Assembly: GCA_007751255.1 (NCBI GenBank)
Contig: CP036296.1
Coordinates: forward strand, 2,170,001 to 2,234,000
Direction of reading: 5' to 3'
Origin: Engelhardtia mirabilis
GTDB lineage: Bacteria > Planctomycetota > UBA1135 > GCA-002686595
DNA: 64,000 bases
Shown: positions 55,842 to 64,000 of the stretch, piece by piece
How the letters are laid out: each line of letters begins with the position of its first letter
Position numbering within the stretch: the stretch's first letter is position 1
Position numbers and translations under genes: made by a program
Notes under the pieces: model-generated
What the model saw: only the letters and a program-made list of their open reading frames with translations
Told to the model about the DNA's origin: nothing
Database searches by the model: none

Positions 55842-56576
55842 ACGCCGCCGCGCCCTGCTCGAGATCATCGAGGATCCCGAGCGCGACCCCTGGTCGTTGA
55901 TGCGGCGGCACGGAGGCCTGCCGATGCTGCCGCCCGATTCCCGCGACGACGAGATGGGGGCCATGGTCGCCGCGCGCTTCGATCGCATGCAGCGCCTCGC
56001 GGACCTGCGCGAGCGGTTCGAGGAGCTCGACGCCGAGACCTTCCGCGCGCGCCTGGCCGAGATCGAGGTCGAACGCTTCCCCGACCTGTCGCATTGGTCG
56101 GCGCGCCTGGAGCTCGCGAATCGGGCCCGCCCCGAGTTGGAGCGCCTGGGCACCGATCGGCTGGTGGCGAGGCCCCTGGCCGAGATCCTGCGCCGGCTTC
56201 CCGCCGCCCCGTCGGACGTCGCCCGCGCCCATCGCGCGGACCGCGCGCGCCTGACCTCCGGCGACCGCTCCACGTCCCGTCAAGCGCTGATCAAATCGTC
56301 GGTGGCGCGCATCTCCCGCGAGTACCCCCACCTCGCGCGCCTCGAGGGGATTGGCTGCGCGAGCTGGCGCCGATCCCGGCGGCCGGCGTCGCGCCCGCCC
56401 TGGCGCCGGTGTTGCGACGGGCGGCGGCAACAGTCTTCTTCCTGCTGTGGGGGCTGGCGATCCCGCTCCTGCTCGTGGTGGCCTTCCTTCCGCTGCTCGC
56501 CAGCACTCTGGTGCGGACCTGGCGCCTGTTGCACGGTCGCGTCGAGGCGGCCCGAGCCCGGCGGAGGCTCCAATGA
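55825..56576 (+). CDS. membrane-anchored protein of unknown function, frameshifted
   Basis: The first frame (55825 onward) encodes about 175 acidic helical residues ending near SREYPHLARLEG. At the GGGG run near 56346-56349 the reading passes to the next frame, which encodes DWLRELAPIPAAGVAPAL and a hydrophobic helix (TVFFLLWGLAIPLLLVVAFL), stopping at 56576. One extra G would join the two into about 251 residues. The stop overlaps the J-like ATG (ATGA), which suggests the intact gene was functional. Either an assembly error or a real one-base loss; no family recognised. Confidence 0.65.
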
Positions 56577-58156
56577 GCGCGGCCGAGGAGGCGCCGGAGC
56601 CGGACTGGAACTTGCTGCCCGACGATCCCCTGGGCTTCTTCGGACTGTCCTCGCCCCTCGACCAGCGCGAGTTGAAACGGGCCTACAACCGACTCGTCCG
56701 GCGGCACAAGCCCGAGCGCGACCCCGAGGGATTCCAACGCATCCGCGCGGCATTCGAGCAACTCAGGCAGGGCCCCACAGACCAGCCGTCGTTCGAAGCT
56801 CCGCCGCAGGTCGCGCGCGCGAATCGCGATGCGGAGCTGCGCCGAGCCGAGCTGCACGGGGAGCGCGACGACGCGGCCGAGACCGCCTGGCCCGCTGAGC
56901 CCGGGCAGAGCTCGCCCGCGCGTCAGTTCTTCATCGACTCCCTGCGTCGCGACATCGCCGCTCCGGATTCGGCGCCCTCCTTCGACGATTTGCTGGTCCA
57001 GGCGCTCGACCGTTGGCCCGACGACGGGGTGTTGCACTTCCTGGTCTGGAAACGCGCGCGCGGCGAGGACGACCCGGGGGACTTGCTGGCCTTTCTCGAG
57101 CGCGTCCAGCGGGTCCTCGGTTCGCGGCCACTCCTGCGTGGCGTCTGCGATCACCTGATGCGCACGGCGTCGGGCGCCGATCCGGACCCTTGGCAAGAGT
57201 TCGTCGACCGCCTTGCCGACGACCCGGAGCTGCGCTTCGACCGCTCGCGGGTGTCGTTCCTGCTGACGATTCTGCCCACGGCGACGTGGATCGCCGAGCG
57301 TACCTGGGTCGAGGCGCGCTTGGCCGAGGTCGACGAGGAGTTGGGCTTCGACGACGACAGTCGGCTGATCGATGTCGCGCTCCTGTTGGACTACCAGGCC
57401 GAGCGCCAGGCTTTCGTCGCACCCTCGGGGCGTCGCCACGGGGTCCATCCCCTCGTGGCCGAGCTGGACGAGTTGTTGCGAGAGCTCAGCGGTCCTGCGC
57501 GCCCGCGCGTGGATGAGCGGGTGGTCGCCCTCCTGGTCCAGGTGGCCGACGATCCAAGGCCGCTGCTCGACGCCGTCGGAAGCGGTCGGCCGGGCTCGGG
57601 GCGATTCGTGCCGGCCTTCGTGCACCTGGCCGCCCAGGCCCTTGACCGCACCGACGCCGAGGAACGCGAGCCCATCGGCTTCTCTTCGCAGCAGGCCGAC
57701 GAGCTGGTCGAGGCTTTCCTGGCCCGGACGGAGCGCGCCCGCACGGACTCGCTCTCGTCGCTCCTGCGCTCGGCTCTGCTGGGGCTGAGCTCGCTCGCCG
57801 CGATCGTACTGGTGTTCAGGATCGGCTCGGACCTGGGCGACGTGCTCGTCGAAGCGATGCCCGACTGGCTGGCCCAGGCCCTGGCTTACGTCAGCGCCGT
57901 CGCCATCCTCGGCTTGCTGTGGCTGTTCGCGAAGGTCCGCATCGATGGGCTCTTCGGCCGTCACCTCTGGCGCAGATGGTGGCGTCCGATGCTGCACGAG
58001 TTCGTCATCCGATCGGGCCTGCCGGCGACCGAGATCCTGGCGCGCTTCGAGGGCTTCTCGAGCCCCCCGTTGACGATCTCGGAGCAGCTCTCGATCCACG
58101 CCGCGGACGACGAGGTCTTGGCCATCAGCGAACTCGCGCGGCGGGTCGTGCGCTGA
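56573..58156 (+). CDS. J-like membrane protein (divergent J domain, HKP for HPD)
   Basis: 527 residues from ATG 56573. The N-terminal J-like region has FFGLSSPLDQRELKRAYNRL and VRRHKPERDPEGFQRIRAAF, with HKP where canonical J-domains have HPD. The middle is an alpha-helical domain without assignment. The C-terminal part has two membrane helices (LLGLSSLAAIVLVFRI and LAYVSAVAILGLLWLFAKV). Coupled to the frameshifted gene and the HscC-like Hsp70 upstream, it is presumably their co-chaperone. The altered tripeptide should change how it stimulates ATPase activity. Confidence 0.75.
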   Translation: MSAAEEAPEPDWNLLPDDPLGFFGLSSPLDQRELKRAYNRLVRRHKPERDPEGFQRIRAAFEQLRQGPTDQPSFEAPPQVARANRDAELRRAELHGERDDAAETAWPAEPGQSSPARQFFIDSLRRDIAAPDSAPSFDDLLVQALDRWPDDGVLHFLVWKRARGEDDPGDLLAFLERVQRVLGSRPLLRGVCDHLMRTASGADPDPWQEFVDRLADDPELRFDRSRVSFLLTILPTATWIAERTWVEARLAEVDEELGFDDDSRLIDVALLLDYQAERQAFVAPSGRRHGVHPLVAELDELLRELSGPARPRVDERVVALLVQVADDPRPLLDAVGSGRPGSGRFVPAFVHLAAQALDRTDAEEREPIGFSSQQADELVEAFLARTERARTDSLSSLLRSALLGLSSLAAIVLVFRIGSDLGDVLVEAMPDWLAQALAYVSAVAILGLLWLFAKVRIDGLFGRHLWRRWWRPMLHEFVIRSGLPATEILARFEGFSSPPLTISEQLSIHAADDEVLAISELARRVVR

Positions 58157-58181
58157 GCTTCGCCCCGGTCACCGGATCCCG

Positions 58182-59624
58182 TCAGTGCTCGGTCGCCCTG
58201 CGCGCGGCCCGCACCCAGTTGCGGACCTCGCGGTCGTAGGGCGCCGGGCCGTAGCGTCGCAGCAGGGATTGGGCCACCGGTGTCGCGCTGCCCGCCAGGC
58301 TGACGACCCTGCGCCAGTCGAGTGCCGCGAGTTCGTGGGCGTTCTCGACGCTGATCGCGTCCAACCAGGCCACGCCCCGTGCTCCCATCAGGGCGGTGTT
58401 CATCAGCTCCATCTCGGACTCGGCCGCGGCGCGCAGTTGCGGCGGCAGGCTGCTCCATGCGGTGGGAGCGTGGTCCCCGTGGATCACGGCCAGGAGGTCG
58501 CGCACGTCGGTGTAGCCCGCGCGCGTCAGGGCCGTCTGGCTGCCGCTCGGCAGGGACTTCATCTCGCTCACCAGAGCCCGCGTACCGCGCACCACCTCGG
58601 CGTCGGTGGCGAACATCATCGGGACGGCCAGCACGGCGGCGGCCAGCGCACCGAGGGTGGCTCGGGTCGTCGTGGTGCGCGCGGCGTCCTCGGCGTCGAA
58701 GCCTTCATCGAAGGGCGGGCAGAGCCCGAGGGCGACGAGGATGCAGGCGAAGCTGTAGCACTCCAGGGCAAACGGCGGGAAGCCGAGGAAGCCCAGCAGC
58801 GGCATCTCGAACAGCTTCAGGTGCTCGAAGAACGGCACCGTGTACATCCACTTGGCGCCGGCGAAGAAGTTCCAGGACTCCCACAGGCCACCGGTGACGA
58901 AGCCCGCGGCGAGCAGTTGCAAGGCGGGGCGCGGATCCCCGGCGGCCAGGCACACGATCAGCCCACGCTGGCCACGGTGCACCAGGAAGGCCTCACCGAG
59001 GAAGAAGGTGGCGCCCCAGACGAGGGGGTAGAAGTAGGTGGGCCAGATCAGCGGCAGGGCGGTGAACAGCACGCCGCACAGGGCCAAGTTGCGCGACGCG
59101 CCGGCGCCGATCGGCCGCGCGCGCAGCCTCGCGCCCGCCGCGAAGCCCAGGGCGGCGATGCAGTCGCGGGTGACGAAGACCCCGGGCAGTACCGTCGCGA
59201 AGCAGACCGTCATGCCCAGCAGGCGCCCGGCGAGGGTCGGCATCGAGCCGACGTAGTACCAGTTGTCGAGGGCGATGTTGAGCACCTCGAACAAAAGCCA
59301 GAAGGTCACCGACCACAGGGTCAAGAGGCCGAAGGCGCGCGGCCTGGTGAACAGCAGCGAGCGCCCCGCGCGCGCCTGGGTCCAGCCGCTCGCGGCGGCG
59401 ATCCAGCCCCACCAGACGAAGGCGTAGAAGTAGGTCCGGAAGGGCTCCACGCCCAAGGCCAAACCCACGGCGCCGACCAGGGCCAACAGCAGTCCGCCGC
59501 GCATGGCCCAGCGGGGGCCGGCTGCGGGCGGGGGCTCATGCTCGGTCGGGGCGCGGTCGCGGGCGGTGCCGTCGGGGGTGATGCGGTCCGGCGCCGCGGC
59601 GGGGAGGGTCTCGAGGGGAGTCAT
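58182..59624 (-). CDS. polytopic membrane protein of unknown function
   Basis: 480 residues from ATG 59624, after a Pro/Ala-rich cytoplasmic tail of about 40 residues. Seven or more membrane helices lie in residues 45-345 (GGLLLALVGAVGLALGVEPF, TYFYPLVWGATFFLGEAFLV). The C-terminal 110 residues are soluble, including an SGSQTALTRAGYTDVRDLL stretch that resembles helix-hairpin-helix spacing. Its ATG overlaps the phosphoesterase stop (ATGA), so the two are coupled. No family recognised. Confidence 0.6.
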   Translation of the reverse strand: MTPLETLPAAAPDRITPDGTARDRAPTEHEPPPAAGPRWAMRGGLLLALVGAVGLALGVEPFRTYFYAFVWWGWIAAASGWTQARAGRSLLFTRPRAFGLLTLWSVTFWLLFEVLNIALDNWYYVGSMPTLAGRLLGMTVCFATVLPGVFVTRDCIAALGFAAGARLRARPIGAGASRNLALCGVLFTALPLIWPTYFYPLVWGATFFLGEAFLVHRGQRGLIVCLAAGDPRPALQLLAAGFVTGGLWESWNFFAGAKWMYTVPFFEHLKLFEMPLLGFLGFPPFALECYSFACILVALGLCPPFDEGFDAEDAARTTTTRATLGALAAAVLAVPMMFATDAEVVRGTRALVSEMKSLPSGSQTALTRAGYTDVRDLLAVIHGDHAPTAWSSLPPQLRAAAESEMELMNTALMGARGVAWLDAISVENAHELAALDWRRVVSLAGSATPVAQSLLRRYGPAPYDREVRNWVRAARRATEH

Positions 59625-60361
59625 CGACCCGGATTGGATCGACCACTGGTGGCGTGGCGCTCCAGGTCGATTGGCCGCTCGACGATTCCGTTGCGGATCG
59701 GGAACAGATGCTGGTCGGGGCGACGGCGCACCGGGTGGGCGTGGGTGCCCGAGCCGAAGGCCGGCAGGACCAGGCCGCGCCCCTCGACCAGGAAGGCGGG
59801 AGCGCGGGGCGCGTCCCGTGGCCCCCCGAAAGTTGCCGCCGGGTGCAGGTGGCCCGCGACCCAGCCCGCCGGCGAGACTCCGGGATCTCCCGGCTCCGGC
59901 GGGTAGTGGTGCAGGGTCAGGGGGCCTTCGGGCCGTCCGGGCGCGTGGATGTGGAGACCGGGCGCGTCGCTCGGGTCTCCGGCGGCCTCGTCCTGGTTGC
60001 CGCGCACCATGTGGATCTCGAGTTCGCCTCGCGCGGCGAGCCACACCGCCAGCACCTCGTCCGCCGCGCCCAGGCCGGACGCGCTCGAGTGGCGCAGGTC
60101 CCCGAGGATCCAGAGACGGCGCGCCCCGAGCTGATCGAGCAGCTCGCCGAGGCGGGACAGATCGGCGGCGGCGGCGATCGTCGGATCCGTAAGGTAGGGG
60201 TCGTCGGTCGGCGGGCGGCCCAGGTGCAAGTCGCTCACCAAGAGGGTCGACTCCAGGGGCCACCAGGCCGCCCGCTCGGCCAAGAGCCACAGCTCCTGCC
60301 CGCCGACTTCGACGCGCCGGGCGCCGGTCCGCGGGGCGCGCCTGTTCTCGCGATCTCCCAT
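59621..60361 (-). CDS. metallophosphoesterase (PdeM-like)
   Basis: 246 residues. The calcineurin-like motifs in order are VSDLHLGRPP, ILGDLRHSSASG, MVRGNQDEAAG (GNQD where most have GNHD) and VAGHLHPAATFGG. Similar to the PdeM family, often found beside DNA ligase/helicase genes, but no such neighbour is seen here. The stop overlaps the start of the membrane protein gene downstream (ATGA). Confidence 0.82.
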   Translation of the reverse strand: MGDRENRRAPRTGARRVEVGGQELWLLAERAAWWPLESTLLVSDLHLGRPPTDDPYLTDPTIAAAADLSRLGELLDQLGARRLWILGDLRHSSASGLGAADEVLAVWLAARGELEIHMVRGNQDEAAGDPSDAPGLHIHAPGRPEGPLTLHHYPPEPGDPGVSPAGWVAGHLHPAATFGGPRDAPRAPAFLVEGRGLVLPAFGSGTHAHPVRRRPDQHLFPIRNGIVERPIDLERHATSGRSNPGR

Positions 60362-60447
60362 GACGCGAGGTTATCGGCGGCAGCGGGGACGCGGGTCGCC
60401 GCGCCGTCGCGGGCCGCCCCGACCTGGGAATGCCCCACGACGAACAA

Positions 60448-60479
60448 CGCCCCCACCGCGCACAGGCGCGATGGGGGCG
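60448..60479 (-). terminator. hairpin downstream of the repeat-rich exported protein
   Basis: CGCCCCCACCGCG (60448-60460) and CGCGATGGGGGCG (60467-60479) pair with one mismatch around a 6-base loop. On the minus strand it is followed by GTTGTTCG. It lies about 68 bases past the stop of the minus-strand gene at 60547. Confidence 0.5.
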
Positions 60480-60490
60480 GGGTTGGGACG

Positions 60491-60528
60491 CCCGCCGGGC
60501 CGCAGTCCTCACGGGGCGGTCCGGCGGG
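60491..60528. terminator. second hairpin in the same gap
   Basis: CCCGCCGGGCCG (60491-60502) and CGGTCCGGCGGG (60517-60528) pair over 12 bp with one mismatch and a 14-base loop. In the plus direction it is followed by TTTCGTC. Together with the neighbouring hairpin it probably ends transcription of the minus-strand gene. Confidence 0.5.
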
Positions 60529-60546
60529 TTTCGTCGAGGCGACGGC

Positions 60547-61560
60547 TCAGATCGCGCGGCGGTCGATCTCGACTCCGCGCGAGCGACGGTGGGGCCCCGC
60601 TTCGGCCGGACCTTCACGGCGGCCGCCGTTCTGGGTCGGTCCGCGCCGCTCGTCGACCCGGGTGCCTTGTCGCAGGGCGTCACGATGGGATTGAAGGCGC
60701 TCGCGCAAGCGTTCGATCGCGGCCTTGCGGCGCTCGGTCGACTGGGTCTCGCGCTCCTCGCTGCGGGGTTGGTCGACCTGCCCCAACTGCTCGTCGTCAC
60801 GTTGGGAGCGCCGACCGCGCGCGTCCTCGAAACGATCGCGCAGGTGTTCGCGGAGCTGTTCGCCCGGTTGGCTGCCCGCCTCGCTCCGAAGCCGGTCGGG
60901 CTCCGAGCTGCTGCGAAGCTCGGACCCACGCTCCCGTCCGTCGTGAGGCGCCGGGATACGGTCGGCGCGACCTGCCCCGAAGCCAGCCCGCCGGCCGGCC
61001 TCACGCCCGGCCGCGCCGCGTCCGATGAAGTCGCGTCCGATGACGTCGCGTTCGACCGCACCGCGCCCGAGCCTGTCGCTTCCGCTGACCCCACGATCAT
61101 CCTCGCCGGGTCCCGTGGCACCGCGACCGCTTGCACCGCGGCCGATTTCACCGCGGCCGATTTCACCGCGACCGCTTGCATCGCGATCGAGTCGGCCGCG
61201 TAGGCCGGCACCACGATCGTCGACAGTGTGCCGAGACCGGCGATCTGTCAGCGGTGACGGCTCCCGGTCTGCGCCGCGAGGCCGCTCGACGCGTTCTTGC
61301 CGGAGGCTGCCCTGGGGGATGCCGAAGCGTTCGCGCAGTTCTTGAACTCGATCGCGGAAGCGTTCGACGCGCGCGTCGTTGCGCTCGCCTTCGGTGTCGG
61401 AGTCGAAGCGTTCCGCGCGCCGCTCGAAGCCGTGTTCGGTGCCCGGGCGTTGCTGGGCGTCGGCATGGCCTGGGGTCAGGGCCAAGAGGGCCAGGGCGAT
61501 GGCGGTCGCAGGCCGGCGGAGTATCGCGGGCCGGCGGAGTATCGTGAGTCGGCGGAGCAT
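60547..61560 (-). CDS. exported repeat-rich protein (period-5 GRGxx repeats)
   Basis: 337 residues from ATG 61560, chosen because GAGGA lies 7 bases upstream; ATG 61581 is a longer alternative with no ribosome site. The signal peptide has a duplicated N-region (LRRLTI, LRRPAI, LRRPAT), then AIALALLALTPGHADAQ. Residues about 120-190 are five-residue repeats around GRGEI, GRGAS, GRGAV and GRDFI, with coding repeats of 15 bp. The remainder is Arg/Glu-rich. No known function; the repeat pattern is not a canonical pentapeptide-repeat (A[DN]LxX) fold. Confidence 0.6.
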   Translation of the reverse strand: MLRRLTILRRPAILRRPATAIALALLALTPGHADAQQRPGTEHGFERRAERFDSDTEGERNDARVERFRDRVQELRERFGIPQGSLRQERVERPRGADREPSPLTDRRSRHTVDDRGAGLRGRLDRDASGRGEIGRGEIGRGASGRGATGPGEDDRGVSGSDRLGRGAVERDVIGRDFIGRGAAGREAGRRAGFGAGRADRIPAPHDGRERGSELRSSSEPDRLRSEAGSQPGEQLREHLRDRFEDARGRRSQRDDEQLGQVDQPRSEERETQSTERRKAAIERLRERLQSHRDALRQGTRVDERRGPTQNGGRREGPAEAGPHRRSRGVEIDRRAI

Positions 61561-61669
61561 CGTCGAATCCTCGTGATTCATGGCTGCGGAAGCAGCGTTG
61601 GTCTGATCGATGCCACCCTCAACCGCACGGCTCCGCGGCGGTTCCGGCGCGCCGCCACATTTGGATCGC

Positions 61670-62512
61670 TCAGGCCTTCCTGCGCCCGACGCGGTCACCC
61701 GGTGTCCACATCCCCTTGCCCAGGGAAGCGCCTCCGTCCTGGACGAAGACCTCGCCGTTGACGTACGCGCAGGCGGGGGAGAGCAGGAACAGGGCGTGGC
61801 TGGCGACCTCGTCCGGCGTGGCGAAGCGACCCAGGGGCACGCCGCGCAGGATCGCTTCGCGCACCTCTTCGCTGGGCCACAGGTTGGCCTCGGCGCCCTT
61901 GCTCTCGAAGGGGCCGGGGGCGATCGCGTTGACTCGAATGCCGTGGCGGGCCCACTCGACGGCGAGGGTGCGGGTCATGGCAAGGACGCCGGCCTTGGCC
62001 GAGGCGGAGTGCACGACTCCGGGCATGCCCGTCCAGGCGTAGGTCGCGAGCACGTTCAGCATCTGCCCACCGCCCGCCGCGATCATGTGCCGACCGAAGG
62101 AGCGGCTGCAGTAGAAGGTGCCGTCGAGGACGATCCCGAGCACCGCTCGCCAGGCCTTGGCGGACAGCTTCTCGGCCGGGCAGACGAAGTTGCCGGCGGC
62201 GTTGTTGACCAGGATGTCGACCTTGCCCTGCTTCTCGACGACGCGGTCGGCCAACTCGCGCACGCGGTCCGCCTCGCGCACGTCGACGGTCTCGGAGTAG
62301 ACCCGCCAACCGGCGGCGTCGCCCTCTTCGAGCAGTGCTTGGTGATGCTCGGCGGAGCGGCTGGCGATCACCACGGTGGCGCCCAGGGCGGCCAGGCCGC
62401 GACTGATCTGCAGGCCCAGCCCGGTGCCGCCCCCGGTGACGACGGCCACCTGGCCGGAGAAGAGGTCGGGGGCGAGGAAGCGGATGGCCTCGGGCGGGTC
62501 GGACTGGCTCAT
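61670..62512 (-). CDS. 2,4-dienoyl-CoA reductase-like SDR
   Basis: 280 residues from ATG 62512 (M-S-Q-S-D-P-P). The Rossmann motif is GGGTGLGLQIS, NNAAGNFVCPAEKLS is the SDR mid-chain motif, and the conserved Lys is in HSASAKAGVLAMTRT. The Tyr of the classical YxxxK is absent, as in peroxisomal-type 2,4-dienoyl-CoA reductases, which this resembles best. NAIAPGPF and VNGEVFVQDGGASLG close the fold. A role in degrading unsaturated acyl-CoA fits the beta-oxidation genes at the start of the window, but it is not adjacent to them. Confidence 0.82.
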   Translation of the reverse strand: MSQSDPPEAIRFLAPDLFSGQVAVVTGGGTGLGLQISRGLAALGATVVIASRSAEHHQALLEEGDAAGWRVYSETVDVREADRVRELADRVVEKQGKVDILVNNAAGNFVCPAEKLSAKAWRAVLGIVLDGTFYCSRSFGRHMIAAGGGQMLNVLATYAWTGMPGVVHSASAKAGVLAMTRTLAVEWARHGIRVNAIAPGPFESKGAEANLWPSEEVREAILRGVPLGRFATPDEVASHALFLLSPACAYVNGEVFVQDGGASLGKGMWTPGDRVGRRKA

Positions 62513-62643
62513 GGGGGCAGGGTGACAGACTCGCCCTGGCCGTGGAAGCTGCGCCGGAAGGCGTGGGGGCGACGGCGGATTCGGAGGCGGGGTCGGATAT
62601 CCTGTTCGCCCCCGCGCCCGGCGCGCCACCCCCCGAGAGCCCC

Positions 62644-64000
62644 ATGATCAAGCTCGAGAGCTACCTCAGCGGCACCTGGCAGACGGGCCAGGGCGATCCC
62701 CAGGTCCTGGTCGATCCGGCCACCGAGATGCCCCTGGCCGAGTGCGCCAGCGACGGCATCGACCGCGGCGCCGCCGTGGCCTACGCCCGCGAAGTGGGCG
62801 GTCCGGCCCTGCGCGCCATGACCTTCGCCGAGCGCGCCGCGGCCCTGAAAGCCCTGTCCGGCGCCATCCACGAGCACCGCGAGGCGCTGATCGAGTTGTC
62901 GATCCAGAACGCCGGTTCGACCCGCGGCGACGCGAAGTTCGACCTCGACGGCGCCACCGGAACCCTGGCGGCCTACGCCAGCTTCGGCAAGCGGCTCGGC
63001 GACCGGCCCTTCCTGACGGACGGCGAGGGCCAGCAGCTCGGCCGCACCCCGCGCTTCTGGGGCGAGCACGTGCTGGTGCCGCGCCCCGGCGTGGCGGTCC
63101 ACATCAACGCCTTCAACTTCCCGGGTTGGGGCATGGCCGAGAAGATGGCCTGCTCGCTCCTGGCCGGGATGCCGGTGATCGAGAAGCCCGGCACGCCGAC
63201 GGCTCTGATCGCCTACCGCATCGCGCAGATCGTGGTCGAGTCGGGCGTGCTGCCCGAGGGCGCCTTCCAGTTCCTAGCGGGCAGCGCGGGCGATCTGCTC
63301 GATCACCTGGGTCCGATGGACGTGGTCGCCTTCACCGGCGGTTCGAAGACCGCGGCGCTGATCCGCGGCCACGAGAACCTCGTGCGCCACAACGTGCGCG
63401 TGAACATCGAGGCCGACTCGCTCAACTCCTCGGTCCTCGGTCCCGACGTGGACACGGACTCAGAGCTGTACGGCGAGTTCCTGGCCAATGTGATGCTCGA
63501 CATGACCCAGAAGGCGGGTCAGAAGTGCACGGCGGTGCGGCGCATCCTGGTGCCCAAGGACATGGTCGAGAGCGTGGTCGCCGACCTGACCGCCGACCTC
63601 GAGCGTCAGAAGCAGGGTAGCCCCGGCGACAAGGACACCCGCGTCGGGACGCTCACCTCGAGTGGCCAACTGCGCGACGTGCGCGCGGGAATCGAGAGCC
63701 TGGCCGAGAACGGCCACGTGCGCTGCGGCGGCGCCGACAGCGTTGGCGATGCGGGCTACGGGATCCGACCGACGCTGATCGAGGCCATCGACGCCGACGC
63801 CGACACCTTCCACGAGTTGGAGGTCTTCGGACCCGTGGCCTCGGTCCTGCCCTACACCGGCGAAGCCTCCGAGGCCGTGCGCCTGGTCAACCGTGGCGGC
63901 GGTGGGCTGGTGGCGGCCGTCTACTCCGACGACGCCGATTGGACCACCGAGGTGACCCTGGGCATCGCCCCCTGGCACGGACGGGTCTGGATCGGCTCCA
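62644..64000 (+). CDS. PaaZ-type aldehyde dehydrogenase (truncated by window end)
   Basis: 452 residues are seen from ATG 62644 and the gene continues off the window. The aldehyde-dehydrogenase domain has [20 protein letters not shown], the NAD loop [27 protein letters not shown] carrying the general-base Glu, and the catalytic Cys in [15 protein letters not shown]. The beginning ([17 protein letters not shown]) matches PaaZ, the oxepin-CoA hydrolase/dehydrogenase of phenylacetate degradation. A C-terminal MaoC-like hydratase domain, diagnostic for PaaZ, would lie beyond the end. It is divergent from the dienoyl-CoA-reductase-like gene by 131 bases. Confidence 0.8.
   Translation, partial: MIKLESYLSGTWQTGQGDPQVLVDPATEMPLAECASDGIDRGAAVAYAREVGGPALRAMTFAERAAALKALSGAIHEHREALIELSIQNAGSTRGDAKFDLDGATGTLAAYASFGKRLGDRPFLTDGEGQQLGRTPRFWGEHVLVPRPGVAVHINAFNFPGWGMAEKMACSLLAGMPVIEKPGTPTALIAYRIAQIVVESGVLPEGAFQFLAGSAGDLLDHLGPMDVVAFTGGSKTAALIRGHENLVRHNVRVNIEADSLNSSVLGPDVDTDSELYGEFLANVMLDMTQKAGQKCTAVRRILVPKDMVESVVADLTADLERQKQGSPGDKDTRVGTLTSSGQLRDVRAGIESLAENGHVRCGGADSVGDAGYGIRPTLIEAIDADADTFHELEVFGPVASVLPYTGEASEAVRLVNRGGGGLVAAVYSDDADWTTEVTLGIAPWHGRVWIGS

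Noticed and set aside
56340-56360. Programmed frameshift at the GGGG run
   Set aside because: No slippery heptamer and no downstream pseudoknot seen; a missing base is the simpler reading.
55825-56898. 357-residue ORF continuing the first frame past the GGGG run
   Set aside because: After the break it becomes Cys/Arg/Ser/Pro-rich, and the frame shift restores a membrane helix; the long frame is not the protein.

Overview
The window is very GC-rich, gene-dense bacterial chromosome with short intergenic gaps and many start/stop overlaps. The cell is Gram-negative: it has a NodT-type outer-membrane lipoprotein, an RND pump and several lipoproteins with lipoboxes. The exported 549-residue protein near 47 kb ends in a roughly 130-residue module of a kind I associate with marine Planctomycetota. 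Together with the extreme GC, this makes an uncultured or little-studied planctomycete-like lineage my best guess (inference, not proven). No rRNA, tRNA, prophage or CRISPR was seen.

Layout. 0.2-4.8 kb: acyl-CoA beta-oxidation or butanoate module (3-hydroxyacyl-CoA dehydrogenase, enoyl-CoA hydratase, thiolase) with two cyclophilins inserted in it. 4.8-8.5 kb: an aconitase-family protein with the swivel domain at the N-terminus, a LeuB-like dehydrogenase, a strong terminator hairpin and a small VOC protein. 8.6-15.1 kb, minus strand: a PP2C phosphatase, a DUF2071-like protein and a complete ergothioneine operon egtA-egtB-egtC-egtD. 15.3-17.4 kb: a two-component system. 17.4-17.7 kb: a miniature inverted-repeat element with a partial second copy. 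18.5-25.0 kb: a TetR-controlled tripartite RND efflux operon (tetR, outer-membrane factor, membrane-fusion protein, RND pump) with a perfect 16-bp palindrome upstream. 25.1-26.2 kb: a DUF429 putative nuclease fused to an alkyltransferase-like (ATL) domain. 26.3-29.8 kb: a highly charged low-complexity protein, a second miniature element, and an exported gamma-glutamyltransferase whose stop codon lies at the element edge.

30-35 kb: an AttEFGH-type module (ABC ATPase, fused FtsX-like permease, AttH/CrtC-type lipoprotein) plus a small membrane protein. 35-39 kb: an SDR epimerase, a zinc-ribbon NUDIX hydrolase, membrane and exported proteins of unknown role, and a methyltransferase. 39.2-39.37 kb: five 34-bp tandem palindromic repeats between two convergent genes. 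39.4-46 kb: a secreted HExxH protein, a PH-domain membrane protein, a redox-like lipoprotein, a second (non-exported) gamma-glutamyltransferase and a CPA-type antiporter with a TrkA_N-like tail. 46-53.6 kb: the exported planctomycete-like protein, an NapH-like Fe-S membrane protein with TPRs, MogA, a CgeB-like glycosyltransferase and a PAS protein with a degenerate chemoreceptor hairpin. 53.8-58.2 kb: a third miniature element, then an HscC-like Hsp70, a frameshifted membrane protein and a J-like membrane protein with HKP in place of HPD. 58-64 kb: a polytopic membrane protein, a PdeM-like phosphoesterase, a secreted five-residue-repeat protein, a dienoyl-CoA-reductase-like SDR and a PaaZ-type aldehyde dehydrogenase cut by the window end.

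The most notable points are the DUF429-ATL fusion, the miniature elements that sit exactly at CTAG stop codons, the palindromic array shared by two convergent gene ends, and the HscC/J-like membrane chaperone operon.
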